Assembly: GCA_038235165.1 (NCBI GenBank)
Contig: JBBSUG010000006.1
Coordinates: 62,001-126,000, forward strand
DNA length: 64,000 nucleotides
Source: GCA-002050365 sp038235165
GTDB lineage: Bacteria > Acidobacteriota > Blastocatellia > Pyrinomonadales > Pyrinomonadaceae
Direction: 5' to 3'
Part shown: positions 8,544 to 18,087 of the stretch, piece by piece
Layout of the letters: every line of letters starts with the position of its first letter
Numbering within the stretch: position 1 is the stretch's first letter
Program-made: the position numbers and the translations under genes
The notes under the pieces: model-generated
Told to the model about the DNA's origin: nothing
What the model saw: the letters and a program-made list of their open reading frames with translations, nothing else
The model's database searches: none

Positions 8544-9227
8544 ATGCAAAAAACAAGAAATACCTTTAAGGCATTCGTTGTATTTGCGCTTTTGACGATT
8601 TCCGGTTGTCGCGCAACGTCCGAGGTATCAGTTCTCAGTGGAAATGCCGCGAACGAAAATTTACGAACCGTGAAGAACGAATCTAACTCGGCAAGTAAAA
8701 ATTCAAACGTTGCGTTGCCGACAAAAAACAATTCTTCAACCGATAATGACTATGCAAACGCCCGACAATCGATCATCGGGCAAAACGGCGGCGGTAATGC
8801 TGTTACCTTCAACAGTTTCGGCAAAGTAAAAACCGGAATGACCGTTTCGCAAGCCGCGCAAGCACTCGGCACTGAACTTGTCGGAAAGGCGGAAGACGGA
8901 ATGGATTGCTATTACGTTAATCCGAAACAAGGATTCAAAGGCGTTCGTTTTATGGTGACTAACAAAACGATTGCGCGAATTGAAATCGAAAGCAAAGCAT
9001 ACGCCACCGACAAAGGCGCGAAGATCGGCGAGACCGAAGACAAAATCAAAAGTCTTTACAAAGGCGTTCAGGTTTTTCCGCAAAAATACGATGAGAAACT
9101 ACACGATATGGAAGTTCATTCCGCTGATAAAAAATATCTCATTATTTTTGAAACCGACGGCAAACGCGTAACCGGATTTCGCGCCGGTCAAGCTGAAGAA
9201 GTCGGCTATGTCGAGGGTTGCTCTTAA
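8544..9227 (+). CDS. Putative lipoprotein of unknown function
   Basis: Starting at the ATG at 8544 gives a 227-residue product with a lipoprotein signal peptide ending in LTISGC, so it should be acylated and exported. A low-complexity linker rich in Asn, Ser and Lys follows (about residues 25-70). The C-terminal globular domain of roughly 140 residues begins at NSFGKVKTGMTVSQAAQALG, a motif seen in many bacterial envelope proteins that read K.GMT..E....G, and it ends with conserved-looking EVGYVEGC. A further upstream in-frame start would place charged residues before the signal peptide. Function unknown. Confidence 0.75.
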   Translation: MQKTRNTFKAFVVFALLTISGCRATSEVSVLSGNAANENLRTVKNESNSASKNSNVALPTKNNSSTDNDYANARQSIIGQNGGGNAVTFNSFGKVKTGMTVSQAAQALGTELVGKAEDGMDCYYVNPKQGFKGVRFMVTNKTIARIEIESKAYATDKGAKIGETEDKIKSLYKGVQVFPQKYDEKLHDMEVHSADKKYLIIFETDGKRVTGFRAGQAEEVGYVEGCS

Positions 9228-9320
9228 TTGATACAAAAGGAGATTTTTTAGACAACATCAAAAATACGACGATTCGTCGCTTGACGGGGCGATAAATTTT
9301 ACGCAATTCAAAGTGACTTT

Positions 9321-10253
9321 TCAATGTGATTCAGCCGCAGGAACATTTGTCGTGTCATTCCGGCTGCCTCTGATTTCGTTGGTCAATTTTTTGTTTTTGA
9401 TGTTTTCTTCTGATCTTTTCATTTCTTGAACGACATTGTTAATTAATCCGCCGATTAAGATGACCAGCGATGTCAGAAAAAGCCACAGCATTAGAATAAT
9501 AACCGCGCCGAGTGAGCCGTAAGTTTTATTATAACTGTTGAAATAGTTGAGATAAAGCCGAAATCCACCGGAGAGAATCAGCCACAGAACAATCCCGACG
9601 AGCGTTCCCGGCGTGATCCAGTGCCACCTGCGGGGGGAATGATTGGGTATGTAATTATACAGCAAACCGAAAATGATAATCAGCAAAACCAACACTGCGA
9701 TCATTTGAATAAAGGTAAGAAAGAAGTGCGCCGGAATCGGGAGTGAAAACGCGGTAAAGGCGACGGCAATAAACTTCCACCCGTAAAAAACTATCGCCAG
9801 AGCCGCCGAAACGAGAACTGCAATAACCAAAGTGAACGACAGCGACAGCAATTTGGTTTTCCACCAATCGCGTGTTTCCCGCAAATTGTAAACAGAATTG
9901 AGCGCGACACGAATGCTGTCAACGCCCGCCGAAGCCGACCACAGCGCAATGAAAAAGCCGAGCGTCAACTTTCCGCCCGAACTGTTTTCGGTAACTTCTT
10001 TGATTGTATTACTCACCAATTCGTAAGCCGAAAAAGGCATTACCTGCCGCAGATAATAAAAAAGTTCACCGCGCAAATCGTCGGCGGAACTCAAAACCAT
10101 CCCGAATAAAGTCACCAAAAAAAGCAAAAGAGGAAAAAGCGCAAATGAGAAATAGAACGCTACCTGCGCTGCGCTGCTCATAATATCTTCTTCAAACGCT
10201 TTTTCGTAAAGTTTGTGAAAAAATGCTTTAAATTGGAAGTTTTTTAAATTCAT
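9321..10253 (-). CDS. YihY/BrkB family inner-membrane protein
   Basis: The 310-residue product matches the YihY (formerly mis-named ribonuclease BN) family: an N-terminal amphipathic stretch, a conserved AAQVAFYFSFALFPLLLFL segment near residue 28, a SAGVDSIRVALNSVYN motif near residue 108, and about six transmembrane helices, ending in a charged cytoplasmic tail. Members are multi-pass membrane proteins of uncertain function, possibly transporters. It lies 61 bases downstream of mutS on the same strand and may be cotranscribed. Confidence 0.88.
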   Translation of the reverse strand: MNLKNFQFKAFFHKLYEKAFEEDIMSSAAQVAFYFSFALFPLLLFLVTLFGMVLSSADDLRGELFYYLRQVMPFSAYELVSNTIKEVTENSSGGKLTLGFFIALWSASAGVDSIRVALNSVYNLRETRDWWKTKLLSLSFTLVIAVLVSAALAIVFYGWKFIAVAFTAFSLPIPAHFFLTFIQMIAVLVLLIIIFGLLYNYIPNHSPRRWHWITPGTLVGIVLWLILSGGFRLYLNYFNSYNKTYGSLGAVIILMLWLFLTSLVILIGGLINNVVQEMKRSEENIKNKKLTNEIRGSRNDTTNVPAAESH

Positions 10254-10314
10254 CTTTTTTTTGCAGAAACACGCACGAAGTAAGTGTGTTATTAATCAAA
10301 TGCGCCCTTTAAAT

Positions 10315-12891
10315 TTAACCGGCTGCGCGAATACGTTCGGGTTTTTCCGAAACCAATTTTTTCAGTTCGTAAAGTTTCATTAACGCTTCGACCGGCGAGA
10401 GCGCGTCGGTGTCAATTTCCAGCACTCTTCTTTCGAGTTCACTTCGGTTCGGCGACCGCTGATATTCGGTTTTTTCGCCGGATTCCGTGTCGTATTCGAG
10501 CAAAAGCTGTTCGGCGCGACGGACGACGGGCTTTGGCAAACCGGCGAGTTTTGAAACATACACGCCGTAGCTTTTCAGCGCGGTACCTTTTTCTATTTTG
10601 TACTGAAAATTTAGTTTAGCGTTTTTTTCTTCGATTACAAAATAATAATTTTCGAGACGCGGCAAAAGTTCTTCGAGTTCGGCGAGTTCGTGATAATGCG
10701 TGGCGAAAAGTGTCCGCGATTTTAATTTCGGGTGGTTGTGAATGTATTCCAAAACCGAACGCGCCACCGCTAAACCGTCGTAAGTCGAAGTTCCGCGCCC
10801 AAGCTCGTCCAACAAAATCAAGCTGTTCGGCGAGGCGTGATGCAGAATTTCGGCGGTTTCGATCATCTCCGTCATAAAGGTTGATTCGCCGCTGCCGATT
10901 TTATCGTAAAGACCGATGCGCGTGAAAATTCGGTCGCAAATGCCGACGACGGCTTCGTCCGCCGGAACGAAACTGCCGATTTGTGCCAGCAAAACGATCA
11001 GCGCGACTTGCCGCAGGTAGGTTGATTTTCCCGAAGCGTTCGGTCCGGTAATCAGCGCGATCTGCGGCGCACCGTTGCCGCCGAGTCCGGCATCGTTCGG
11101 TATGAAATTGGTCTCTTTCTCGCGCAAAATCTTCTCGATTGAAACGTGCCGACCGTTTTTAATTCGCAGCAGGGAAGTTTCGTTGACCGTCGGACGCGCA
11201 TAATTGTTCGTTTCGGCGACTTCGGCGAGCGAACAAATCGCGTCGAGATAAGCGACGGTCGCCGCCGCCAGCAAAATTTCTTGTCGTTTTTTGCCGACCT
11301 GCAAACAAATTTGGCGAAACAAACTGTTTTCGAGTTCCGCAATGCGTTCCTGCGCGTGAATGACCAGCGATTCGTGTTCTTTTAGTTCGAGCGTGATATA
11401 TCTTTCCGCCGGAATCAGCGTTTGTTTGCGGCTGTAATTGTCAGGGACGAGATGAATATTCGGTTTGGTGACTTCGATGTAATAGCCGAAAACCTTATTA
11501 AAACCGACGCGCAGCGACTTGATTCCGGTTTTTTCGCGTTCGCGTTTCTCCATTTCCGCCAGAAACCCTTTGCCATTTTTCAATGTTTCGCGCAGTTTGT
11601 CCAAATCTTCCGAAAAACCCGTGCGGATAATTCCGGTCTGGTCGTTGTAGCGCGACGGCAATTCTTCGGCGATGCCAATATCAATCAACTGCGCCGTTTC
11701 CACACATTCCGGCAGATGCGTCAAAGTCTGCCCGAAACGAACCGTGTCGGCACGCAGAATATCCTTGACGAGCGGAATTAATTCGACACTTTTCCCGAAG
11801 GCGCGAAGTTCATAAGCCGAGATATAATTGGCTTTGGCGCGGCTCGAAAGGCGTTCCAAATCTTTGATGTCAGCGAGGATTTCCCGGAGTTTTTCGCGCG
11901 CTTCGGAATTTTCGACAAACCATTGAATGTGTTCCTGTCGCCGGTAAATTTCCGCGCAGTCGAGCAGCGGCTGACGCAGCCATTTTCGCAAAAGTCTGCC
12001 GCCCATCGCTGTTTTCGTGCGGTCAATCACCGACAAAAGGCTCGCCCCGGATGCGCTGTCAAAAATTTCGAGACTCCGCAAAGTATTGCCGTCGAGCAGC
12101 ATAAATTCGCTGAAATCGTAATTAGTCAAACGGGTTAATTGTTCAGCCGATTCATTTTGAGCGGTTTGCAGATAAGCGATTAACGCGCCCGCCGCTGACA
12201 CGGCAAGCGGCGAATCTTCCAAGCCGAACGGCTGTAAAGTTTTCGTGTGGAAATGTTTGAAAAGGGTTTGGCGGGCGTTTTCAAACGCAAATATCTCCGT
12301 TTCTATTTTCGTAACGAACTGCGGCAAATCGCGGTTGCTGAATGTCTCCTGCGTGTTGGCGATGACGATTTCGGCAGGCGAAAGTCTTTGCAATTCGCTT
12401 AGAGCGTCTTTGTTATCAATTTCCGTCGCTGCAAAATCGCCGGTCGTAATGTCGGCGTAAGCGATGCCGGCGCGGTGTCCGTCGCTGAAAAATGAAACGA
12501 GATAATTATTAGATTTGCTGTCTAACAGCTGCGGTTCGATGACTGTTCCGGCGGTGACGGTGCGAACGACTTCGCGCTGAATCAACCTTTTCCCGTCGTC
12601 ATTTTTAACCGGAACGCTCGAAGTCTGTTCGCAAATCGCCACGCGATGACCACGCGAAATCAGCGTCGCCAGATGTTTTTCGAGAACGTAATGCGGAATT
12701 CCGGCGAGCGGCACACGCATATTTTTGCCCATCGGTTTGGAAGTCAGCGCAATGTCCAATTCACGCGCCAATAGCCGCGCATCGTCGTCAAAGGCTTCGT
12801 AAAAATCGCCCAGCCGGAAAAGCAGAATAGCGTTTTGATGTTTGGCTTTGATCGTCAGATACTGCCGCCGAATCGGAGTTTCGTTGTTCAT
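10315..12891 (-). CDS. mutS: DNA mismatch repair protein MutS
   Basis: MutS recognises base mismatches and small loops and, with ATP, recruits MutL. The 858-residue product has the mismatch-binding domain at the N-terminus with the Phe-x-Glu motif (RLGDFYEAF, residues ~25-33), connector, core and clamp regions, and a C-terminal ABC-type ATPase with Walker A TGPNASGKSTYLR near residue 615, LLDELGRGTST Walker B, and ATHYHEL. The extreme C-terminus carries a short helix-turn-helix tail. The start codon lies only eight bases after the stop of the upstream Mrr-like gene, so the two are almost certainly cotranscribed. Confidence 0.97.
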   Translation of the reverse strand: MNNETPIRRQYLTIKAKHQNAILLFRLGDFYEAFDDDARLLARELDIALTSKPMGKNMRVPLAGIPHYVLEKHLATLISRGHRVAICEQTSSVPVKNDDGKRLIQREVVRTVTAGTVIEPQLLDSKSNNYLVSFFSDGHRAGIAYADITTGDFAATEIDNKDALSELQRLSPAEIVIANTQETFSNRDLPQFVTKIETEIFAFENARQTLFKHFHTKTLQPFGLEDSPLAVSAAGALIAYLQTAQNESAEQLTRLTNYDFSEFMLLDGNTLRSLEIFDSASGASLLSVIDRTKTAMGGRLLRKWLRQPLLDCAEIYRRQEHIQWFVENSEAREKLREILADIKDLERLSSRAKANYISAYELRAFGKSVELIPLVKDILRADTVRFGQTLTHLPECVETAQLIDIGIAEELPSRYNDQTGIIRTGFSEDLDKLRETLKNGKGFLAEMEKREREKTGIKSLRVGFNKVFGYYIEVTKPNIHLVPDNYSRKQTLIPAERYITLELKEHESLVIHAQERIAELENSLFRQICLQVGKKRQEILLAAATVAYLDAICSLAEVAETNNYARPTVNETSLLRIKNGRHVSIEKILREKETNFIPNDAGLGGNGAPQIALITGPNASGKSTYLRQVALIVLLAQIGSFVPADEAVVGICDRIFTRIGLYDKIGSGESTFMTEMIETAEILHHASPNSLILLDELGRGTSTYDGLAVARSVLEYIHNHPKLKSRTLFATHYHELAELEELLPRLENYYFVIEEKNAKLNFQYKIEKGTALKSYGVYVSKLAGLPKPVVRRAEQLLLEYDTESGEKTEYQRSPNRSELERRVLEIDTDALSPVEALMKLYELKKLVSEKPERIRAAG

Positions 12892-12899
12892 CAGTGAAA

Positions 12900-13595
12900 T
12901 TATTTTAGCAGAAACTCTTTGATAATTTCAGCAATGTTGTTCAGGTTTTGGTGAACTTTTTTGATTTGGGCGAAGGTCAGCAGCGTGACGACGGTTTCGA
13001 TGTCGTGAAATTCGCGGCTCAAAGATTGACGGGCGCGATTCAAATCCCGTTCCGACGCGATGACGAGAAAAGGTTTGGTGCGCTGTGCCTGATAAGCGCG
13101 TTTTAGTTTGGCAAAGGCGGAATCAATATTGCCCTTGCTCTGAACTTCAAAAATGTGCGAAATTCGCTCGCTTTTCACTGATTCGCGCCAGATTACGTCG
13201 TAATATTCAAACTCGGTTTCAGCGTGAAAACCCAAACATTCGCCGATATTTACCAGCATTTCCTGAATATTCGTGTGTGAAAGAGTTTCTTCTTCTTCTT
13301 CGACGATTAAAGCGAAACCGGAAATTTCTCGTTCGACTTCCTTTCTTCCTTTCTCAGTAATCGTCCAATTGCCGCGCTCGCGTTCGATGAAATTTTGCTC
13401 GTCTAGTGATTTGCCCGCTTTTTGCACGGCACCACGCCAATATTTATTTCTCCCGTCGCCAATTTCTTCTTCCGACAGTTGCGGGAAGTAAGCGGGAAGT
13501 CGTTCGTACAAAAAACGCAGATTGTCCGCGCCGCCAATGGCGACGAGTTCCTGTAAAATCGGCATTTCAATTGATGAAACTTTCGGTGTCGGCAC
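12900..13595 (-). CDS. Mrr-like nuclease: Mrr N-terminal winged helix plus PD-(D/E)xK-type domain
   Basis: Residues ~5-85 match the Mrr N-terminal winged-helix domain (EMPILQELVAIGG, then NKYWRGAVQKAG and WTITEKGRKEVE). Residues ~110-215 look like a restriction-endonuclease fold with EYYDVIW supplying Asp and FEVQSKG supplying the Gln-x-Lys form of the catalytic half-motif, as in Mrr (Q-x-K). The start is a GTG at 13595, which keeps the conserved N-terminal helix; an internal ATG would cut it. Mrr proteins are type IV restriction enzymes cleaving modified DNA. Its tight coupling to mutS (8 bases) suggests instead, or in addition, a DNA-repair role (inference). Confidence 0.75.
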   Translation of the reverse strand: MPTPKVSSIEMPILQELVAIGGADNLRFLYERLPAYFPQLSEEEIGDGRNKYWRGAVQKAGKSLDEQNFIERERGNWTITEKGRKEVEREISGFALIVEEEEETLSHTNIQEMLVNIGECLGFHAETEFEYYDVIWRESVKSERISHIFEVQSKGNIDSAFAKLKRAYQAQRTKPFLVIASERDLNRARQSLSREFHDIETVVTLLTFAQIKKVHQNLNNIAEIIKEFLLK

Positions 13596-13604
13596 TTGAT
13601 TTTT

Positions 13605-13841
13605 CGGAGCGCGGACGGCTCGTCCGCCAACCAGCGAAGCAAAGTTGGAAGCGTTGTCAGTGAATTACAAACAGACAAATGCAAAAAAACGTCTCACTGC
13701 ATCAAGATTATCAACGAACTTCACACAAATAACGCATTTATCATCTCACTAATCCTGCGTTTCAAGAAAATTCTCGTTACCGAACGTATTCAACACTTCG
13801 CTTCGCTGGTGTTGAAGCGGACGGGACTTCCGCGCTCCTAA
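13605..13841. repeat. Two inverted copies of a REP-like two-hairpin element
   Basis: The left copy (about 13605-13650) has GGAGCGCGGA, a GCGGAC...GTCCGC hairpin, then ACCAGCGAAGC. The right copy (about 13785-13841), read on the other strand, has the same order: GGAGCGCGGA, GTCCGC, ACCAGCGAAGCGAAGT inside a CAACAC...GTGTTG hairpin. About 130 bases separate them. The layout is that of REP/BIME elements; it fills the gap between the Mrr-like gene and the acyltransferase. Confidence 0.7.
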
Positions 13842-13846
13842 GAAAT

Positions 13847-14521
13847 CTAAATTACGCGCTCGTATTGGCTAAAATTTTCGCCAGCAACGTCTGATTTTAA
13901 TTTGTCGAGCAAGTTTGTCAAAATATCTGCATTTCTTCCGGTCAAATCTTTTGATTTGAAATTCTTTTCTGTTTCGATTAATCCGGCTTCACCGATTTTG
14001 ACAAAAATCTGCGGCTTGAATTCACCCAAAAATTCGTAGCGAATTGCCATCGGCAAACATAAAACTTTACCGGATTTCTCGATAATTCTTGATAAACCAT
14101 TGTAAAATTTCAACGGTCGTGCATCGTTCGGTAAAATCTCGCCCTGCGGAAAAATCAGCAGCGTCGCGGACGGATTTTTCAAAAGCTCGACCGCGTAATT
14201 GATACTTTCGACGGCATTTCGCGGCTTTTCCCGCACGACGGAAAACGCGCCGAGTTTGCGGAAAAGAAACAAACTTTTCAACTGCTTTTCTTCCATCATC
14301 ACGTAAAAATCCGCTTTTGCCTGCCGGCAAATTTCAAAAACGACGAGTCCGTCCCACCAGCCAGAATGATTTGCGTAAATTATCAGCGGAATTTCAGAAT
14401 TTTTGTTCCGCAGATTATCTAACCCCGAAACGTGCAGCGAATGAAAACGGCGTTTGAATAAATTGCGGTTGTAAATTGAGAAAAGTTTTTTAAACCACGC
14501 GCGTTTATTTGCTTTCAACAT
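13847..14521 (-). CDS. Lysophospholipid acyltransferase (PlsC-like)
   Basis: This 224-residue protein carries the four blocks of glycerolipid acyltransferases: block I NHSGWWDG (His-x4-Asp, near residue 52), block II around KLGAFSVVRE, block III IFPQGEIL near residue 126 and a later hydrophobic block LCLPMAIRYEF. It most likely transfers an acyl chain to a lysophospholipid or a related acceptor at the membrane, but the substrate cannot be told from sequence. Its start overlaps the 3' end of alr by 17 bases, indicating translational coupling and one operon with alr. Confidence 0.85.
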   Translation of the reverse strand: MLKANKRAWFKKLFSIYNRNLFKRRFHSLHVSGLDNLRNKNSEIPLIIYANHSGWWDGLVVFEICRQAKADFYVMMEEKQLKSLFLFRKLGAFSVVREKPRNAVESINYAVELLKNPSATLLIFPQGEILPNDARPLKFYNGLSRIIEKSGKVLCLPMAIRYEFLGEFKPQIFVKIGEAGLIETEKNFKSKDLTGRNADILTNLLDKLKSDVAGENFSQYERVI

Positions 14522-15650
14522 ATTTTCTCGGCACCCGGCAGTTTATTCCGCAGGTTATTTCGTAGGAAATCGTCCCGCTCAATTTCGCCAAATCCTCCGC
14601 CGTGATTTTTAGATTATTTTGTTCGCCGATTAAAATTACCTCATCATTCACTTTAACATTCGGAACGTCGGTGACATCCAAAATCGTCCAGTCCATCGAG
14701 ATTCTGCCGACAATCGGAACATAAAAACCATTGATGACAGCTCGACCGCAATTTGAAAAACAGCGGCTGTAACCGTCGTGATAACCGACTGGAATCGTCG
14801 CAATTAACGAATCGCGTTCGGTCATAAACGTCCGGCTGTAACCCAAACTTTCACCCTGCGGAACTTTTTTCAAATATGAAATCTGCGAACGAAGCGACAT
14901 CACGGCGCGAAGTTCCGGTTTATCAATATTCCTCGGCAGAACATCATCGCCCAAACCGTATAAAACGCCGCCCAACCGAACCATATTGCCGTGCGAATTT
15001 TCGTGCGCGACCGCCGCCGGAGAATTAGCCAAGTCCTTATACTTCGGGCAAAAACCGTTTTCCTCAAAGATTTTCAATGCTTCATCAAATCTTTTTATCT
15101 GCCTATTCGTAAAGTCATTTTCCGTCAAATTATCCGCCGCCGCAAAATGCGTCATCAAACCTTCAATATTTAGATTTTGGTAGTTTTTTAAAGCTTTTGC
15201 AAATTCTTTAATTTCATCGAAACGAACGCCGATTCTGCCCATTCCGGTATCAATTTTGATGTGGATTTTTGCCGAAATATTTTTTGTTTTGGCGGCGTGG
15301 TCGAGTTTTTCCGCTTGCTCTAAACGATAGACGACGGGCGTTAAATTGTATTCGAGCAGCAGATTTTCCTGTCCGTTCCAGAAGCCGCCCAAACACAAAA
15401 TAGGTTTTTCAATCCCGTTGTTCCGCAATTCCAAACCTTCTTCCGGCAGTGCGACGGCAAGCCAGTCAGCTCCCTCTTTTTCCAATCGCCGCGCACATCT
15501 TACTGCGCCGTGACCGTAAGCGTCGGCTTTGACGACTGCCATATACTCGATGTTTTTACCGACAAATTTTTTTACAGAGTGGAAGTTAAAGGCGAGATTG
15601 TCCAAATCAATTTCCGCCCGCGTCGGACGCTGTACTTGTGAAAAAGCCAT
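14505..15650 (-). CDS. alr: Alanine racemase
   Basis: Alanine racemase interconverts L- and D-alanine with PLP, supplying D-Ala for peptidoglycan. The 381-residue protein shows the PLP lysine in VVKADAYGHGA (about residue 41), a TIM-barrel N-domain, and a C-terminal beta-domain with the catalytic tyrosine in LGYSRTF (about residue 273) and the VGRISMDW motif. Length is typical. It is preceded by the carboxyltransferase gene with a hairpin between them, and overlaps the downstream acyltransferase gene. Confidence 0.96.
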   Translation of the reverse strand: MAFSQVQRPTRAEIDLDNLAFNFHSVKKFVGKNIEYMAVVKADAYGHGAVRCARRLEKEGADWLAVALPEEGLELRNNGIEKPILCLGGFWNGQENLLLEYNLTPVVYRLEQAEKLDHAAKTKNISAKIHIKIDTGMGRIGVRFDEIKEFAKALKNYQNLNIEGLMTHFAAADNLTENDFTNRQIKRFDEALKIFEENGFCPKYKDLANSPAAVAHENSHGNMVRLGGVLYGLGDDVLPRNIDKPELRAVMSLRSQISYLKKVPQGESLGYSRTFMTERDSLIATIPVGYHDGYSRCFSNCGRAVINGFYVPIVGRISMDWTILDVTDVPNVKVNDEVILIGEQNNLKITAEDLAKLSGTISYEITCGINCRVPRKYVESK

Positions 15651-15680
15651 AAAATAGGGAACTTCTAAAGCAATCTTCAG

Positions 15681-15722
15681 AAATTACTTTAAGTGTCCTC
15701 GTGCCGACACTTAAAGTAGTTT
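15681..15722 (-). terminator. Hairpin between the carboxyltransferase and alr
   Basis: ACTTTAAGTGTC (15686-15697) pairs perfectly with GACACTTAAAGT (15706-15717) and the stem extends with mismatches on both sides. In the transcript direction it is followed only by AATTTCT, so it may attenuate rather than terminate fully. Confidence 0.6.
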
Positions 15723-17291
15723 CTAAAGTGGAATATTGCCGTGTTTTTTCGGCGGATTGGTGTCGCGTTTATTTTGCAGCAATTTCAAAGCCCGAATAAG
15801 TTTCGGTCGCGTCATCACCGGTTCGATTACTTCGTCAATAAAACCTCGTTCGGCGGCGATGTACGGGTTGGCAAATTTATCTTCAAACTCAGCGACTTTG
15901 TTTTTACGATACTCTTCCGAATTTTCCGAAATTTCTTTGCGGTATAAAACGCCGACCGCACCTTCCGCGCCCATCACGGCGATTTCCGCTGTCGGGTAGG
16001 CGAAATTTATGTCGGTGCGAATATGTTTTGAAGCCATCACGCAGTATGCGCCGCCGTAAGCCTTACGCGTAATGACCGTAATTTTTGGAACAGTCGCTTC
16101 GGCGTAAGCGTAAAGCAGTTTCGCGCCGTGCCGAATAATTCCGCCGTGTTCCTGATTGACACCCGGCAGAAAACCGGGAACGTCTTCAAAGGTAATCAGC
16201 GGAATGTTGAAACAGTCGCAGAAACGGACGAACCGCGCCGCTTTGATTGATGCGTCAATATCCAAAACTCCGGCGAGAAATGCCGGTTGATTGGCGACGA
16301 TGCCGACCGAAAACCCGCCCAAACGTGCAAAACCGATGACGATGTTCGCCGCGTAATGTTCCTGCACCTCAAAAAAATAATTTTCGTCGGCGATGATGTT
16401 AATAATTTCGCGGATGTCATACGGCTGAGTGGAAATCTCCGGCACGATGGAATTCAGCTTTTCATCAGTCCGGTTTGAAGCGTCGTTGGTCGCCACAAAC
16501 GGCGGATTTTCCATGTTGTTCGACGGCACGAACGACAGCAGTTCGCGTGTCAGCCGTAGCGCGTGTTCATCGTCGTCAGCGGCAAAATGCGCTACGCCGG
16601 AAATCGAATTGTGCGTCATCGCGCCGCCGAGTTCGTCTTTGGTAACTTCTTCGTGCGTGACGGTTTTTATCACGTCCGGTCCGGTGATAAACATATATGA
16701 AGTGTCTTTGACCATCACGTTGAAATCCGTGATCGCCGGTGAATAAACCGCGCCGCCCGCACACGGACCCAAAATACAGGAAATTTGTGGAACGACACCG
16801 CTTGCCAGCGTATTTCGCAGAAAAATATCGGCGTAACCGCTAAGTGAAACCACGCCTTCCTGAATTCGCGCACCGCCGGAATCGTTCAGCCCGATCATCG
16901 GTGCGCCGGTTTTCATCGCAAAATCCATCACTTTGACGATTTTCTGCGCGTGTGTTTCGCTCAGAGAGCCGCCGAAGACGGTGAAATCCTGTGCGAAAAT
17001 GAAAACTTCGCGCCCGTCAACGAGTCCGTGTCCGGTGATTACACCGTCACCGGGAAATTTTTGATTTTCGAGACCGAAATCAGTCGAACGATGAACGACG
17101 AATTTATCAAATTCTTCAAACGAGCCGTCGTCGAGAAAAAATTCGATGCGTTCCCGCGCCGACATTTTTCCCTGCGCCTTGTGTTTGGCGACCCGCGCCG
17201 CGCCGCCGCCCTGTTCTGCCTGTCGGGTTTTTTCTCTGAGAAGTTCGAGTTTATTTTTCGGTTCCGGTTTAGTTGTCGGTTGCATATTCAA
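15723..17291 (-). CDS. Acyl-CoA carboxylase, carboxyltransferase (beta) subunit
   Basis: The 522-residue protein is the carboxyltransferase of a biotin-dependent acyl-CoA carboxylase, closest in pattern to propionyl-CoA carboxylase beta / methylmalonyl-CoA decarboxylase alpha. It shows the N-terminal GKMSARERIEFFLDDGSF motif, GLNDSGGARIQEGV (first oxyanion hole, near residue 137) and the second crotonase half with PGFLPGVNQEHGG and KAYGGAYCVMAS. It would transfer CO2 from carboxybiotin to a short acyl-CoA such as propionyl-CoA. No biotin carboxylase or biotin carrier subunit lies next to it, so those must be elsewhere. Confidence 0.92.
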   Translation of the reverse strand: MNMQPTTKPEPKNKLELLREKTRQAEQGGGAARVAKHKAQGKMSARERIEFFLDDGSFEEFDKFVVHRSTDFGLENQKFPGDGVITGHGLVDGREVFIFAQDFTVFGGSLSETHAQKIVKVMDFAMKTGAPMIGLNDSGGARIQEGVVSLSGYADIFLRNTLASGVVPQISCILGPCAGGAVYSPAITDFNVMVKDTSYMFITGPDVIKTVTHEEVTKDELGGAMTHNSISGVAHFAADDDEHALRLTRELLSFVPSNNMENPPFVATNDASNRTDEKLNSIVPEISTQPYDIREIINIIADENYFFEVQEHYAANIVIGFARLGGFSVGIVANQPAFLAGVLDIDASIKAARFVRFCDCFNIPLITFEDVPGFLPGVNQEHGGIIRHGAKLLYAYAEATVPKITVITRKAYGGAYCVMASKHIRTDINFAYPTAEIAVMGAEGAVGVLYRKEISENSEEYRKNKVAEFEDKFANPYIAAERGFIDEVIEPVMTRPKLIRALKLLQNKRDTNPPKKHGNIPL

Positions 17292-17326
17292 TAAAGTTAG
17301 ACGGGTTTTCGGTAATTTGCAAATTG

Positions 17327-17920
17327 TTAGAAATTGGAAACTTCCTGTTGAATCTGCGGCAGAATTTTTTCGCGCAGTCTTTTAACAAAAGTCGCCGCGC
17401 CGCGCACTTCACCGGACGTATCGGCGAGATTCTGCCCGACCTGCGTCAATAATTCACGCAAATTATTGCGTTCGGATTCGAGCATTTTACGGCGGCTGTC
17501 ACGAATTTCCTCCGTGTTGGTCGTCCCGAGAAAAGTGATGCTCCGTTCGATGCCCTGCGGAGTCATATTCTGTTCGACCTGCGTCAAACGGTTTTTCAAT
17601 TCCGCCTGTTTCTCTGTCAATTCGATTTGAAATTTCTGCAAAATTTCGAGCCGCTGTTCCGCCCGATTGAGAATTTCAAAAGCGAGCAGCAGATTCTGCT
17701 GCTTTTCATTAAAAGTTAATCCCTGCGGCAGTTTTTCGAGAAACGCTTTAAAGTTTTTGTTGAAAATCTGAAGCGATTTTGAAACTTTCGTCAGTTCTTC
17801 CGAAATATTGTCAATCGAACCCGGCGGCTGATTGCCGGAATTTGGCTGGATGGTTTGAGCGCAAATTTGAATGGAAAAAATCAGCCCGATAATGATCAGC
17901 AAACAAGATTTTGTTTTCAT
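17327..17920 (-). CDS. Secreted coiled-coil protein of unknown function
   Basis: A signal peptide is clear (KTKSCLLIIIGLIFSIQICAQ) and the start is supported by an AAGGAGG ribosome binding site a few bases upstream. The mature protein of about 175 residues is almost entirely helical with heptad-like Leu/Glu/Gln patterns (LTEKQAELKNRLTQVEQNM), so probably a periplasmic coiled coil. Family not recognised. It lies 35 bases upstream of the carboxyltransferase gene on the same strand and may share its transcript. Confidence 0.7.
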   Translation of the reverse strand: MKTKSCLLIIIGLIFSIQICAQTIQPNSGNQPPGSIDNISEELTKVSKSLQIFNKNFKAFLEKLPQGLTFNEKQQNLLLAFEILNRAEQRLEILQKFQIELTEKQAELKNRLTQVEQNMTPQGIERSITFLGTTNTEEIRDSRRKMLESERNNLRELLTQVGQNLADTSGEVRGAATFVKRLREKILPQIQQEVSNF

Positions 17921-18087
17921 AGATTTTCCTCCTTAAAAGAATTTTATAGACAGGTGCAGTTTATTCAAATACAATAGCAAAACCAATTATATTTAGCACT
18001 TTGACACAAACCAAACGATGGTTTTTCAAAAATTAAGGTCGAAAAATGCAATACTCAAAACACAAAAATAATTACTTTTCACAATTA

